Shown: piece after piece, positions 43,670-43,875 of the stretch
Numbering within the stretch: the first letter of the stretch is position 1
Layout: every line of letters begins with the position of its first letter
Assembly (NCBI GenBank): GCA_944383165.1
Contig: CALWON010000110.1
Coordinates: forward strand, 1-43,875
DNA length: 43,875 nt
Source: an uncultured Oscillospiraceae bacterium
Lineage (GTDB): Bacteria; Bacillota; Clostridia; Oscillospirales; Oscillospiraceae
Direction: 5' to 3'
Notes under the pieces: generated by a model
What the model saw: only the letters and a program-made list of their open reading frames with translations
Databases searched by the model: none
What the model was told of the DNA's origin: nothing
Translations under genes and position numbers: made by a program

Positions 43670-43875
43670 TCAGTTCAGCTCCTTGCAGGCGCGGTATAGT
43701 GGCAGCCAGGCAGAACCACGCTTTTTCATCACGTTTTCAATATATTCCTTCCAACAGATGTTATCCTTATCCTCATCTTTGACAATGGCTCCCTGTAATG
43801 CAGCAGCCAGGTCATGGGCTTCCACTTCTCCAGAGCCAAAACTGCCTGCCAATGCCATAGAGTTGGTCAGCAGGG
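43670..43875 (-). CDS. C-terminal end of a probable AAA+ (MoxR-type) ATPase, cut by window edge
   Basis: About 67 residues are visible, ending in LYRACKELN before the TGA at 43670. The visible part (MALAGSFGSGEVEAHDLAAA, then LQGAIVKDEDKDNICWKEYI) is helical and looks like the lid or C-terminal domain of an AAA+ protein. No Walker motif is within view, so the call rests mainly on the gene order, which usually has an AAA+ ATPase before DUF5682 and VWA. It ends one base before the DUF5682 start, so the two are translationally tied. Confidence 0.4.
   Translation of the reverse strand, partial: LLTNSMALAGSFGSGEVEAHDLAAALQGAIVKDEDKDNICWKEYIENVMKKRGSAWLPLYRACKELN

Noticed and set aside
1..43875. 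tRNA or rRNA genes, CRISPR arrays, transposases, phage genes
   Set aside because: None were recognised: no cloverleaf with a CCA end, no direct-repeat arrays with spacers, no transposase or integrase motifs, and no attachment-like direct repeats.

Overview
The window reads as a chromosomal segment of a low-to-mid-GC Gram-positive anaerobe of class Clostridia, most likely a gut-type relative of Oscillospiraceae. The reasons are strong AGGAGG-type ribosome binding sites, frequent GTG/TTG starts, U-tailed hairpin terminators, DUF4364, a YerC/TrpR-like regulator, Clostridia-style NifS/NifU, and a split formiminotransferase/cyclodeaminase pair. I see no rRNA or tRNA gene, CRISPR array, insertion sequence or prophage. 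The family placement is an inference.

Layout. (1) 1-7932, minus strand: a multisubunit Mrp/Mbh-type cation/proton antiporter operon, transcribed mrpE-F-G, an MbhD-like subunit, a fused MbhE/MrpB subunit, mrpC, then at least four NuoL/M/N-type antiporter subunits, the last cut by the window edge. (2) 8149-11144, plus strand: a Gfo/Idh/MocA oxidoreductase, then a FecCD-type permease and its ATPase without a binding protein. (3) 11156-14478, minus: a YcxB-like membrane protein, a metallophosphoesterase, and a cytoplasmic ParB-like/BMP fusion translationally coupled to the phosphoesterase. (4) 14676-17204, minus: NifU, NifS, a ModE-like regulator and a decayed NifX-family gene that has not been kept open. 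(5) 17434-24395: a membrane GGDEF protein, a transmembrane chemoreceptor, a Cys-rich unknown protein, DUF4364, a flavin-type PNPOx-fold protein, and a soluble PAS-PAS chemoreceptor. (6) 24522-27271: a HAD phosphatase, an XRE regulator divergent from a 44-residue small protein, and the glutamate/Na+ symporter GltS. (7) 27517-33691: the Leloir galactose locus (galR-galK-galE-galT on minus, galM divergent) with matching operator-like palindromes. (8) 34010-40172: a 68-residue conserved-looking small protein, YerC, and an apparent one-carbon operon (glutamate formimidoyltransferase, cyclodeaminase, HutD, FolC, formate/nitrite channel) preceded by a LysR regulator and a LysR-type box. (9) 40260-43875, minus: a VWA protein, a DUF5682 protein and the end of a probable AAA+ ATPase.

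How the genes work together. Region 8 is coherent: formiminoglutamate (from histidine) would donate its one-carbon unit to tetrahydrofolate, cyclodeaminase would release ammonia, FolC would keep folates polyglutamylated, and the FNT channel could release formate. Region 7 converts galactose to glucose-1-phosphate. Region 1 couples proton and sodium gradients and may belong to a larger redox complex continuing off the left edge. The most unusual candidates are the VWA/DUF5682/AAA+ cassette, the ParB-BMP/phosphoesterase pair, and the four-antiporter Mrp-like operon. All identifications are from reading the sequence; no database search was run.
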